The notes beneath the pieces are model-generated. The model worked only from the letters and a program-made list of their open reading frames with translations. It was not told the DNA's origin and did no database searches. A program made the position numbers and the translations under genes. Positions 12,010 through 22,923 of a DNA stretch of 64,000 bases are shown piece by piece. The stretch comes from Craspedostauros australis. Lineage: Eukaryota > Bacillariophyta > Bacillariophyceae > Mastogloiales > Achnanthaceae. The first letter of the stretch is position 1; each line of letters opens with the position of its first letter. Location: contig JAMXDE010000021.1 in the NCBI GenBank assembly GCA_026770025.1, positions 992,001-1,056,000 on the forward strand. Direction: 5' to 3'.

Positions 12010-13177
12010 ATGGGCAAGGGACCAAACCAGAAGAAGGGAGCCAAGATCTTCAAGACCAAGTGCTCGCAATGCCACACCGTTGAGGAGGGAGGCGCCCACA
12101 AGCAGGGACCCAATCTCTACGGTTTCTTCGGACGTCAGTCCGGCCAGGCCGATGGATACTCGTATTCCGGCGCCAACAAGAAGTCCGGAGTTATGTGGGG
12201 TGAGGACACCCTCTTCGAATACTTGGAGAACCCAAAGAAGTACATGAAGGTCCGTTCCACTTCTTTCTCGCTTGCTTTCTTTGTTGCCATTGCTCTTGGT
12301 TTGATTTGGTTTGATTGCATTTCATGATGCCCTGTCCATGCCTGCACTGTGTGCGTTTTGCGCGGCAAGATTCGTGTGTATGCCACAATGTCTTCAGTGA
12401 GCCATTGGATGGACATCGTTGGGATGGTGTGACGATGCACCACGCATGGCGTTGGAGGCGTGGTGCAGCAACAGCAACGATCAGATGAAAGAGAGACATG
12501 AGAATCACAGATTCGGCATTAGTTGGCGCGAGCAACGATTGCTGATGTCACGGTCATTCATCAATTCATCACCGATTGATGTTGTTAATGATCTGCGACT
12601 TTGATACAGCGGTAGGGTGCCCCGTTGGACGGCCACATCCATACCAATAACCGTATCGAAGAGCCGCCAAGGCAGTCGATCTCCCCTCTCATCTTTGACA
12701 GAGAGACGCTCCACCAATGACTCGTCTGGGAACGATTGACGCATGATGTCTTCACCTCCAATTGACGGCATCGCACGCAACGCCATCTCTTCCGCGATCA
12801 ATTGGCCACTTGGCCAAGCCGCAATCCGTCCATTGCGCCGACTGCCGCCATTCAGCAGATGGGTATTGATCGATCGACACCCTCATCACACCTCCACACA
12901 ATGCGAATTGCAACATTTTCAAACTCTTACATCAAACTTAACTTTGCCTTTTTTCATTGCACTGACGCATCGAACTGACAATAACCACAACATCCGATCG
13001 ACGCGACAACGACTGACACCAAATCGCCCTCGCAAACAATCGCAACAACGACACTCACAACCTCGACAACACCTCAAATTAAATTAACAGGGAACCAAGA
13101 TGGTGTTCGCCGGACTCAAGAAGCCAAACGACCGCAAGGACCTCATTGCCTACCTCAAGAAGAACTGCTCCGCCTAA
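12010..13177 (+). CDS. CYCS: Mitochondrial cytochrome c
   Basis: This is soluble cytochrome c, the intermembrane-space carrier between complexes III and IV. Exon 1 is 12010-12249 and exon 2 is 13091-13177, giving 108 aa, normal for the family. The 841-bp intron is phase 0 with an unusual donor gtccgt after AAG and acceptor acag. The heme motif CSQCH is at residues 18-22, [10 protein letters not shown] and YLENPKKY are conserved, and [10 protein letters not shown] supplies the axial Met (about 84). The residue before GTKM is Lys; most cytochromes c have Pro there (horse P76). It comes from the last codon of exon 1, and no alternative donor nearby would restore Pro. The end [12 protein letters not shown] is typical. 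Confidence 0.95.
12505..12882 (-). other. Open reading frame antisense inside the cytochrome c intron
   Basis: The minus strand stays open from 12882 to 12505, with an ATG at 12786. The translation has a normal amino-acid mix rather than repeat-derived composition (for example [20 protein letters not shown], then [16 protein letters not shown]). I recognise no family. It could be an exon of an overlapping antisense gene, a decayed gene fragment, or chance. Confidence 0.25.
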
Positions 13178-13605
13178 ACCCCACCAGCAGTGTCACGCAC
13201 CATACAATATTAGTCATGCCATTGTAACATCTACCACATTCTGCTCCAACTCTTTCCCAAGTCGCCGTGCGCAATAGCAATAGGTCGAGTGGATCACCAT
13301 TCCAATGACGATTTGGTTGGCAATGCCGATGGAGAAAAATGATGCGCGCAAAATCATGGTCAATGAAATGGAGCGCACGCAAATAGAGTAGTACGACTGC
13401 GCTTGCGTAGAAGCCAACAAGCCGGATACCAATGACCTGTCATGTAGCGTTGCCGTCCCGTGCGTACTCGTTCCGCATCCCACCCCTGGAGCCATACTCG
13501 GCAGCATCCACACTTCATCCTAATTGCTGCTCCATGCATGGCACAAGTACGATAGAATGCGATACGCTACAGATCTATTATATGACCTACCCTTGCACGC
13601 GTCAA
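13178..13605. other. Intergenic between convergent genes
   Basis: This 430-bp stretch separates the cytochrome c stop from the WD40 gene stop. It should contain both 3' ends. No other feature is seen. Confidence 0.6.
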
Positions 13606-15992
13606 TTACCGAACTGCGACGACTCGACCGCCCGAACTACCGCCCACCATGATGAGCTGATCTGTCGATGGGTGGAAACAGCATCTGGACATCACAGACG
13701 ACAAGGAATCGCCCGATACCTGACGCAGAAGCTTGCCGTTGGAATCGAACGCCTCAATGCATCTCGGTTTGGACATGCTGCCGACGACGAACATATCGAG
13801 GCGGGGATGCCATGTGGCCCTGAACGTCGCGAGCCATCGCCCCGTCCGATTGTTGTGCCGCACGGAATGTGTCGGCTTGCCTATCGTCCCTGACGCCTGA
13901 TGCGGCGCGTGGATGATGTCCAACCGATCAGCGAGGGAGGTGCTGACCAGCGCATCCCCGCTGGGTGAGAACAAGGCGCTGCTGACGGAAAGCCCAACGT
14001 GCTGTTCTGCGATCGGTTTCATGATGCTGCCGCTAACATTGCCGCCAGTAGATTTGCTTCTTTTCGATCTTGAGGTCTTGTTGAATTTCCGAATGTCCCA
14101 CAGTCTCACGGTTCCATCCAATCCGCACGATGCCAAGGTATGACCATTTGGATGCAAGCTGGAGGTGCAGAGAATGCAAAGCAATCGCATTGGGGGTGAG
14201 AGATGATCAGACAGTGGTGATATATTTGCAGGATACGAGAATGTTGTTTATGCTTCTGCTGCCGGCGCTCATATTGGTGCGAAGGCATGGAAGATCAACC
14301 AGACCAGTCCAGACCAGATGTAACGCGACATGGGAAGATGCTGAGCAGAGTAACTACCAATTGATGCCGGCACAGTGAACTTCAGCAGAGTAGGTACACA
14401 CACGACATAACGCCGTCTTCGTCTTTGGCACTCAACTTCTAACCATCCTCCTGAAACATATGCATACGCATCAAAGAGTAGGGAGATCGATTCGACGCAA
14501 GTGCCATACAAATACAAGCACTTTACAAGCACTCCAAACTCAAGCACACCGCAAGGACTCACCTCAATGTGTTGATCTTCTTTTCGCTGAGCTGTTTCTC
14601 GAAGGTGATCTTCTGCTTGTTCGGAACCCGCAAGTCTAAATGCAAGGCGGTGCCGATAGATGTGGAAACGAAGAGGCCAGGATCTGTCCGGTTGCTGCTG
14701 CTGCGATGATCCAGCGCCACATGTTGCGTCCAGAACTGGTGTCCTCGATCCAAACCGAAGCCAAGATCGTCCGCGTAATAGGTGTCCGAATCGTCGTAGG
14801 TTGCAAAGATCTGTCGGAACGTGCCAGTCTCTGCATTGAACGTCCGTACTGTTCCATCGTACGACGCTGTGACGAGCGACGTCGGGTTCATCCATTCCAT
14901 GCAGCAAATTGGGCGAGAATGCGGACGGAAAAGGCTGACCCCGTCGTTCAATGCTGCGGAAGACGCATCCACATCCCAGAGGCCAACGTAGCCCTCCTTG
15001 TCGCCTGCTCCCACCAGCAGTTTAAACTCGGACGGATGTGCGCAAACTTGATAGATCTTTCCTGGCGTGACCTTCGCGGTCCATTCCTCATTGTCAATGG
15101 ACAGCTTGTCCAGCTGTGACTGCATCCACTCTGGGCTCTCCTTGACATTACGCTCCATCGCGCCCGTTTCTGTTTCTGTTTCTGTTTTTGCTACCACAGT
15201 TGCTGCTGCTGATTGTCGTTTGGCCCTTGCACTTGTGGGTGACAGCGATAAAAATGATTGATTGCAAATTTCTGTGCGAAGGCGGTCTGCTTCATCCAGA
15301 GCATCGTCATTGATCCACCTGTCGCCGTTGGATTCAATGGCTTCCTGCATGGATAGATCGGAACCATCATTGATACGACCTTTAAAGTGGGCATCGGCGG
15401 CCTGTGCTGCAGTTGGTCCATCCGCAGGAATCACCGAAATCGCCTTTCTCTCGTCGTATCTCAATTCCACAAGATCGACCTTTTCACCGGAATGGCGCGT
15501 TGATCGACTCCGCGTGACCGGTGGCTTGGCGGTGGCCGTACTTTGGCGCTCCAAACCACGTTGCGTCACCTTCTGGGAGAGTCCTGTGGCGCCGTTGCTG
15601 CTTCTGCTGCCGCCGCGGTTGGCCCGCATCGACGCAGACACGCTAACTAGACCCAGGGTCTGCAGCATCGCCTGGTTGCGTTGGCGTTTGGCATCCACCA
15701 TCGCCTGGTAGGTTTCATACGTCTTGCCAGCGAACGTGAACGTCGATCTGTCTTCGTCGACATCATCGGCTTCATGAGTGGTATCGAGCGTGTCTACGAT
15801 GCCGTCGCTTGTTGCATCTTTCAGTCGATGTCGCGCGGATCTTGTGGACCGTCTGCTCGTACTCCCATGCCTACGCTCACGTTCATCGCTGTTGTCTGCG
15901 GCCTTCCTCTTCAAGGCTTCTCGTCGTGTCAGCCTCCTCGAGGGTTGCTTTGCGTTGTTCGCATCGCCTCTTTGTCGTCGCGTCAGCACCAT
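13606..15992 (-). CDS. CMR1: WD40 protein of the WDR76/CMR1 family
   Basis: Exon 1 is 15992-14563 and exon 2 is 14158-13606, giving 660 aa; the 404-bp intron has donor gtgagt and acceptor ctccag and splits a Ser codon. Residues 1 to about 270 are basic and disordered (RR/KR-rich, many Ser and Thr), fitting a nuclear protein. The beta propeller follows, with blades such as LLVGAGDKEGYVGLWDVD, SLVTASYDGTVRTF, TLASCGLDGTVRLWDIRK and the family-typical WHPRLDMFVVGSM, PRCIEAFD and CCFHPSTDQLIMVGGSSGGRV. CMR1/WDR76 proteins bind DNA and act in genome stability and as ubiquitin-ligase substrate receptors. The closest alternative is DDB2, but the VVGSM...PRxIE segment and the final blade favour CMR1/WDR76. 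Confidence 0.85.
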
Positions 15993-18196
15993 CTTGTTCC
16001 GAGAGGTTGATGTTATCGTGAGTATTTGTGGCAGAATGGGTTTCTTTCACAGTAATTGAGTTTGGAAGGTGCGCAAGGCGTGCGACAAGTAGTCGAACAA
16101 CACGTGCGTGGCAAGGAATTGCATCCGGCTTCTCAAGTTGTTGGTGTGTGTGTCCGTTTCCTTGGTTTTGGCGCCAAAGACACCGCCGTCAGAATCGCCA
16201 GCGAATTCAAAACCTGCAGAAGGGCAAACTCTTCTGGATAGTACTCCAATCGTGGTACTCAATGATTGTGTCGAAAATGAGGCGAAAGAGGCAAGTTCTT
16301 GTCCGCACAATCCGAGAAACTTATCCAACACAGCGCGCGCAAGGACGTGGCCGGCCTTGCGTCGACGTGCACAGCCAAGGGCCACTGCAGGCGTGTTGTT
16401 TCGTGACCAAACTGACATGAAGACGAGTGGAAACACAAAGCCCTGCCTTCCCACGCTCGCGACATGCCAGGCTGCACTAATCCCCTGCCGTGCCAAACCA
16501 CGCCAAACCACGCCAACCCAGCCAAGTTGATGCCGCTCCATGGTCACCAAACGAACCTCACATTTTGCTGAAACAACAAAGGAAGGACAACGGAACGCCC
16601 ATGCGAGGAGCCACGATTTCTGCTCGAACTTTGCATTTCTTCGAAGTTGGTTTTTGGTCTCATCGGATCAGCCCACAATACTGGTGGGCCACATGTTCGC
16701 TCATTCCTGTTCGTACGGCAACGAGAACGAGAACGAGAACACACCCGTAGATCGTACTCTACAAATACGAATACTCTGCTCCGTGCTGGTCAATTCGTCA
16801 GCCAATGCCCAAGATCACCAGGGCATTCGCCACACCCAAAAAAGGCTGATCAGGACGGTCCGAAACTCCAACTTCCTGGTTGATGTAGGATGATTGTACT
16901 CTCCCTTGTACCGAACTTTTTCGTGGTTGGGCGCATCGGCATTCTCGGGTGGCACGTTTTCTTTTGAGAGGTGACAGCGTTGGAATTGACCACATCTATC
17001 CAACCAGAGCAACTTCGCTTCGTGTCCCCTCTCGGTCTTTCTCTCTTCCTCCCAAATACATGGCAAGGTCTGCAGGTTCCAACACATCAAGAGAGTGACA
17101 TCGATCGTCGTGCTGATGGCGTTGATGGTGGGAGTGCTGATTTGCAGACACAAGGGCTTCGATTTGCAGGTCATTCCCTTTCGTACAAGACATCTTCTTG
17201 ATGATCGATGGCAAAGCCTTATTGGATTTATCATGCCAGCGACATACAAGCCAGATACAAAACGCATACAAGCCGCCGCGAAAACTCACGCATTCTCGTC
17301 TGTCTCGTCCTTGTACTCCAAACGTGTCTTTTGACGACGAGGACGAACCACCAAGCGCATACTCGTTGAGCGGGATTTATTGCGTACTCTGCACGAACGG
17401 ATGGAACCACCGAGCTCCCAAGATGGCAACAACATGCGAACAATAACATGTGGATGGAATCCATGTGGACAGCACAACCGCAACAACAACGATACCAGCG
17501 GCAGCGAGTGCACTCGTGATGGCCACGCGTATGCGAATAGATGCTCCTTCGGCTCGCGATCATGCGAGGAAGGGCATACCAAACTCGGTGTCGTCGCTAT
17601 CAGCATCGCCATGTGTTTCTAATCGAGTGATCACACATGTATTATTCTAAGTATCTTCCCCTGCTCTACTCGTGTTGTCAGTGTGAAAATAGAAGGAAGA
17701 GAGACAGCAAGAGAGATGGCGTCTGCGCGCGAGAGAGAGCAAGACAGATGGTGTGAGAGACACACGCACGCACACAAATGGAATCCTTCGCTTCCATGCC
17801 TGCGTTTCCTTCTTGCACTGTGCTCATGTGGTGGAGATCGTAGGTGTATTCAAGTGTTCTCATTTGCATCGTCCCTCTTGGTTGTTCATGCGTGCCGCTC
17901 TGTTCGTACTCTGCTGTTCGTTCCTCCTCTTCCTTGTTACACGACAACACGAACAGAGAACACCTGCATGTTGTGCGGAATTGTGCCGTGTCAAACTGTG
18001 CCATGAAGCGTTTCATCACATGTGGGATGTTGGGCGGGAAATATTCAGCTGTGAATGCGCAGCAAAAACAGTGTGAATGGACGACGGAGGAGACAATGGG
18101 AAATCACCACGCCTCCGTTTGGCCCAAGATACACCATGGTACCAATACTCACCCAACTTGTCTATGCACCATGCGAGCACCTACTCGTGCCATCCG

Positions 18197-18284
18197 ACTC
18201 ACCTGCCAAGCAACTCACCTGCCAAGCAACTCACCTGCCAAGCAAATCACCTGCCAAGCAAATCACCTGCCAAGCAAATCACCT
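18197..18284. repeat. 16-bp tandem repeat (minisatellite)
   Basis: Five units of 16 bp, actcacctgccaagca or aatcacctgccaagca, lie head to tail at 18197-18276, followed by a half unit. Diverged copies of cctgccaagca recur near 18310 and 18450, so the array was probably once longer. There are no spacers, so it is not a CRISPR. Confidence 0.9.
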
Positions 18285-18740
18285 TGAGTATCGACCAACT
18301 CGTACCCACCTACCTGCCTGCCAAGCAATCCATGGACTCTACTCTACCTCACTCCACTGATCAATGAAGTAATCAAGCCAACTCCCCACTGATCGACTGA
18401 TCGACTGACCGACCTCCCGACCGACCAACCAACCAAGTCGCCCACCTACCTGCCAAGCAACTCACTTGGTATGCAAAGCCACCCACTGACCAATGAATCA
18501 TTCATTCGATCTACCTCCCGACCTCCCGACCAACCAATCAGCCCGTGCACCGACATGCCCACCCAACTGCCTGCCATTCCACACCATGCGATGAACCGAG
18601 GTTGCCGGAGTCTCAGCAAGAGCAAGAAGAAATGGGCAACTCCCGCGCCGTATCCATTGCTTCAACATCCCCAAGATTGGAGCATGGTGGATTTCAAGTA
18701 TGGCAGAGCATGCTGACATCGCATCTTGTCGCCGTGGCAA

Positions 18741-18832
18741 TCGCCTGTCATCCAACGCCATCGCCCATATCCATCGCCCATATCCATCGCCAACGCCAAC
18801 ATCAACGCCAACGCCACCGCCAACGTCACAAC
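18741..18832. repeat. Imperfect ccatatccatcgcc / caacgcc repeats
   Basis: Short repeats of ccatatccatcgcc (two to three copies) pass into caacgcca-type units. This is low-complexity sequence with no coding meaning that I can see. Confidence 0.55.
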
Positions 18833-19104
18833 CAGGATGTACCCATGGTATGGCAAGTCACCACGCCACCCATCTCTGATGTACTGAAGTATATGGTTCG
18901 GTGGGCGCCATCCTGCCTCAAGAAGTTGTTGTCGTCTCATCTTTGGTTCCCAGATCGTGGCACGGAACCAACAGACCAATCAAGCGGCTCCCATGACAAC
19001 GCGCGATAGGAAAGGGTCCGCGATCTCGCCAAAATGATGTGCTCTTGGTGAAGATACGAGTATGATCCGCGCGCATCCACAACCACAGCCAAAGGCAGAC
19101 TCAC

Positions 19105-19371
19105 GTGGAGATTCATCGCGGCATTCAACAGCGCATGCACATGCACGCCTCTCGTGCGCGCGGTAACTTCTGCCAGAGGTCTGAAGCATCGGATCTGCTC
19201 TTTCTTGGTAGAAGCCGACAAGCGCCCTCGAGACACTTCTCGTGTATCCGAGGACACCGCTGCCGCCCTGACAGAGTCCAGAAGTAGACTTCGTGACGCA
19301 TCTTCATCACATCCAGTGAGCTGCGTGTTTAAGGTCATGTACGGTGGGACTTCTTCTCGCATCGATTGCAA
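19105..19371 (-). other. Possible first exon of an unrecognised gene
   Basis: On the minus strand an open frame with ATGs at 19362 and 19338 encodes a balanced sequence (containing DEDASRSLLLDSVRAAAV and KEQIRCFRPLAEVTARTRG) and runs into a consensus donor, CAC|gtgagt, at 19105/19104. I could not find a convincing next exon downstream: the segment around 18980-19050 has open frames, but their phase does not match the obvious acceptors. It may be a real but incomplete gene model or chance. Confidence 0.25.
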
Positions 19372-20778
19372 CCTACGTCATTCGAATCGAATACATCCAA
19401 TCCATTTGAGGTCATCTTCCATTCAGGCGCCTTCACGCCGCTCGCTGGTGTTGAACAGGTCGTACTCCACCAGTACTCATAGCTACCCGCAGAGTACTCG
19501 TACGCGCACGATGCTCGTAGCGGCGAATGGTTGGACGTCCTCGTTGTTGCTCGTCAGTACCATACTCAGTTGTACTGATTGGTGCAAGGAGGCGCCTCTA
19601 TCTGATGGCAAAGGTGTGCACGTCCCCAAGATGCTTCGACTGGTCTGCAGACATGTCACTCGCTCCAATGTCGGTATGTGCGTCATCCCCACAAGGAGCA
19701 GAGATGACCCGTTTCGGACAGAAAAAATACGCTCCAGTCCACCCATTATGACCCTCCTGTTTCCTCCCCAACGATCGGAAACTGAGGGATTGGAGGGTTG
19801 GAAGCAAGTGTTGTATTCGCTTGAAAAAGCAGACGCTCTGGAGGGGTTCAGGAATCTAACGCCTTTAACCGTCGTGCCACCGTTCACTTAAAGGCGAAGG
19901 CAGTCCCCACGGCGGTCGAGGCAAGAAATGAGCTCACAAAGCTGCGGTGCGTTGCGCGTGGTGAGTTGGTGCTTGGAAGCGCACGAACACGAAACATGCA
20001 AACAAGTTTCGTCTTGGTTTCTTGCTTGGTCTCTCGCAGATCATCGCGTATGGTACACAGGCACGAACATTCCTGCACTTCGGCGTACCTTTTCCACCGC
20101 GAAAAGTGTTGTGGGAGTGACGTTGGGAGCAAGAAGCGCAGTGATATTTGGATTTGCAGTCGCAGTTGCAGTCGGTTGTGGCATGTGCTTCTTCCTGCCT
20201 TCCACGCACCGATCGATTCGCCCATCGACCCATTCATCTATCATCTTGGTGATGAGCTGTGCTGCACTTCCCAAAGTTGTTGAGAATCTTTTCTTTCCGT
20301 CAGTTGGGAACATACATGCAAGTACGTGCAAATGCAGGTGAGTGCAGGTGAGTGCTGGCGATTGCATGCTCGTGGGAGCCCTTGCAAGCCAAGCCAAAAA
20401 TTCATGCAGATTATTGTCATTGATCTTGGCGCCAATCCTCCCTCTTCGTTCGTTCATTTGATTCATGTCGAACTCACAAATCGCAAAGCACACGAATTGC
20501 AAAAGCACACAAAACAGAAAGAGCATCCACGTGAGACGACCCACTCACAAAACTGCCAAGGCATCACATAAAACGCATCAAACGCATCAACCACATCAAC
20601 ACTCCAACTCATTTACAAGCACAAGCACAAGCATCTGCAGAAGCATCTGATTGCAACGCTGCATCATCACGATCGCGCTTACCTGGCAGAGCACTAGTGC
20701 CATCTCCATATCATTTCCATACCATCGTTATACCATCTCCATATCATCGTTATACCATCTCTTTGCCATCTCGCAACC

Positions 20779-22923
20779 ATGATGAAGTACAAGCTCGCCA
20801 AACGGCACATCGAGGCCCAGAAGAGCAGGCCGAGCGTGAGCCAACCAGCCAGCATGCTGTGCCAGGCACCGACGGGCTTCTCGGCCCGCAGGAGGATCTC
20901 CATCATCACCGAAGACGACAAGCCGCCCGCCCTCAACACGCCCCTGCGAATTCCCCTGTCCCTTCCGATGGCCATGACCTCCTCGCCGATCCACTCCGGA
21001 TCCCACATGCTCCACAACATGACGGATCCTTCCTCGCCAGCCGCGAACTTCCGCGTGCAGCACTTCCAGAGCAGCAGCGCCATGGCCGGCAGTCCTCGCC
21101 ACGCCACCAAGCTGGCCGTCGTGTCTCCGTACACCCAGGACAGCCCCTACGAGCACCACGATGTCGCCCAGCGCACCATCATCCGTCGAGGCGACATCCC
21201 CATCGTCCCAATGGACTGCCCGATGCCGACAGCGCCTCGCTGGACCGTTCATCAAGCCGAGCCCACGCAGCAGGCCCGCGAGACTCGCCATGAGATGCAC
21301 CAGACTCATCACATTCACCGCAATCTCCACGATGATGATGATGATGATGATGGAGACGAAGAGCGTGGCAGCCGCAGCAACTCGGAGGATGAAACGTCCG
21401 ACAACGGGCCACCGGCCCTCACCACTAGCCCCTCCATGGCCGCGGCCAGCGTCCTCGCCAACCTCCGTTCCTCCTGCTTCAGCCGATCGGAATCAGCGTC
21501 AACCTTTGACACGCAAGTCGGCAATGAGGACATCAAGAGAAGGAATGGGGGTGAGTGCAACTCGCATGCACAGACACATGCACAGGCACAGACACAGGCC
21601 GATCGCGAGAACGAGACCGAAGATGATGCGAGCTGCGAGGAAGGCGAGATCAAGGAACCGCTGTCCGCAAGGATGCAAGCTCCATCCACCTACCGCTACC
21701 ATCGCAACGGACACTACGACGGCGAAGACGAGAGCAGCGATCCCGGTGTCCACCTCGAGGGAGAGGAGGACGATGACGCCGAGATTGCTGCCGCTGCCCC
21801 CGACTCCGCAGGGCCTTCGTTCGCCACCAGGGATCTCTCCACCCCGGTGCAGGATCACGGAGCAGCAGCAAGAGGCCGCGAGCTGTCGGCGCCACCGCCG
21901 CTGACGAACAAGCGCAGAGCTTCATTCGACGAGCCAAGCGAACCGCGTCCCAAGAAGTCCCGTCGCACCTCTGCCGTCCGAGTGCTGGAGTTCTCCGACG
22001 ACGACAGCAGCAACAACGGTGTTGGCAATGACGCCGGCATCCTCTTCGCCACGGCTGCTGCTTCGTCTGCCGCACCCACCCACAGCAGCAACGGAAGCGT
22101 CGCCTCCGCCGGCCAATCGTCCACCAGCGACTCGAACGACGACGAGAGTTCGTACCGCGACGAAGACTCCCTCGGCTCCGAACCAGGACGCGCGCCCGTG
22201 CCTGCCCCCGATCCGGTGGCATCATCGGCCGTGGCCGCAGCCTTCGATGTTGCCCGCAGCGCACATCCATCCATGCTCTTCGCCGCAGGGTTGCCTCCTG
22301 CACCTGCCGCCGCTGTTGCTGCTGCCGTCGAGAGCCACGATGCCAATCTGGCCGCTCTGGCTGCCATCACCAAGCCTCCGGAACAGTGGACCCCGTCCAT
22401 TGGCGGCGGCTTGCGCCTCACGAGGGAGGAGGACGAGGAGGAGCTCAACAACCTCCACTGCTTCGTCCGCAGCGACCTTCTGGAGGTGTTCGCCCTCGAG
22501 ACCGGCCGCTGCCCACCCAAGAGAGGACGGCGCTCGCAGCGCTCATGCTCCAGCGACCACACCACCCTCCCGCGCGTCGGACTGCGCTGCCAGCACTGCC
22601 CCTACAATGCTGACAACGCCCGCGCATCGGGCAGCTCCATGGCCACCTTCTTCCCCAAGAGCGTCGAGGATCTCTACCGTCAGGTCTGCACCTGGCAGCG
22701 CATCCACTTCAAGAACTGCCCCAACATCCCGGACGACGTCAAGGCCACCTACTGGACCCTGAAGAACGGGGACAACAGGCGCGGACGCAAGGCGTACTGG
22801 GCGAAGTCTGCCTACCACCTCGGCCTTCGCAACATCGACGACCAGCGATCGGGCATCGTCTGGAATCCGGAAAGCCCCATTCCGGCGGCTGCCGCTGCAT
22901 CGGCTCCTGCATCGGGCGTCTGA
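20779..22923 (+). CDS. Ser/acid-rich protein with C-terminal LHCF-CxHC domain (paralogue of the 8092 gene)
   Basis: This is a single-exon 714-aa protein; the start is ATGATGAAGTAC after a leader of repeated ccatctccatatcat units. Residues 1 to about 540 are low complexity, with Asp/Glu/Ser-rich blocks, a poly-Asp run (about 188-194), a KKSRR basic patch (about 393) and long Ala/Ser stretches. The C-terminal domain (about 547-700) reads EEELNNLHCFVR, LLEVF, VGLRCQHC, MATFFPKS, then YRQVCTWQRIHFKNC and KAYWAKSAYHLGL. It aligns block by block with the end of the 8092-11004 protein, with the same spacing of CxxC and HxxxC. The N-terminal parts share no sequence, only disorder. Function is unknown; nuclear location is inferred from the basic patches. 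Confidence 0.8.
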   Translation: MMKYKLAKRHIEAQKSRPSVSQPASMLCQAPTGFSARRRISIITEDDKPPALNTPLRIPLSLPMAMTSSPIHSGSHMLHNMTDPSSPAANFRVQHFQSSSAMAGSPRHATKLAVVSPYTQDSPYEHHDVAQRTIIRRGDIPIVPMDCPMPTAPRWTVHQAEPTQQARETRHEMHQTHHIHRNLHDDDDDDDGDEERGSRSNSEDETSDNGPPALTTSPSMAAASVLANLRSSCFSRSESASTFDTQVGNEDIKRRNGGECNSHAQTHAQAQTQADRENETEDDASCEEGEIKEPLSARMQAPSTYRYHRNGHYDGEDESSDPGVHLEGEEDDDAEIAAAAPDSAGPSFATRDLSTPVQDHGAAARGRELSAPPPLTNKRRASFDEPSEPRPKKSRRTSAVRVLEFSDDDSSNNGVGNDAGILFATAAASSAAPTHSSNGSVASAGQSSTSDSNDDESSYRDEDSLGSEPGRAPVPAPDPVASSAVAAAFDVARSAHPSMLFAAGLPPAPAAAVAAAVESHDANLAALAAITKPPEQWTPSIGGGLRLTREEDEEELNNLHCFVRSDLLEVFALETGRCPPKRGRRSQRSCSSDHTTLPRVGLRCQHCPYNADNARASGSSMATFFPKSVEDLYRQVCTWQRIHFKNCPNIPDDVKATYWTLKNGDNRRGRKAYWAKSAYHLGLRNIDDQRSGIVWNPESPIPAAAAASAPASGV

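Larger units (their letters stand above)
15993..20778. other. 4.8-kb intergenic region with tandem repeats
   Basis: No recognisable gene is seen between the WD40 gene start and the 20779 gene. It includes a 16-bp minisatellite (18197-18284), a second imperfect repeat around 18757-18830, and one splice-donor-bounded open segment on the minus strand (19371-19105), listed separately. Confidence 0.5.

Noticed and set aside
18197-18284. Array resembling a CRISPR
   Set aside because: Units are contiguous 16-mers without spacers, in a eukaryotic genome.
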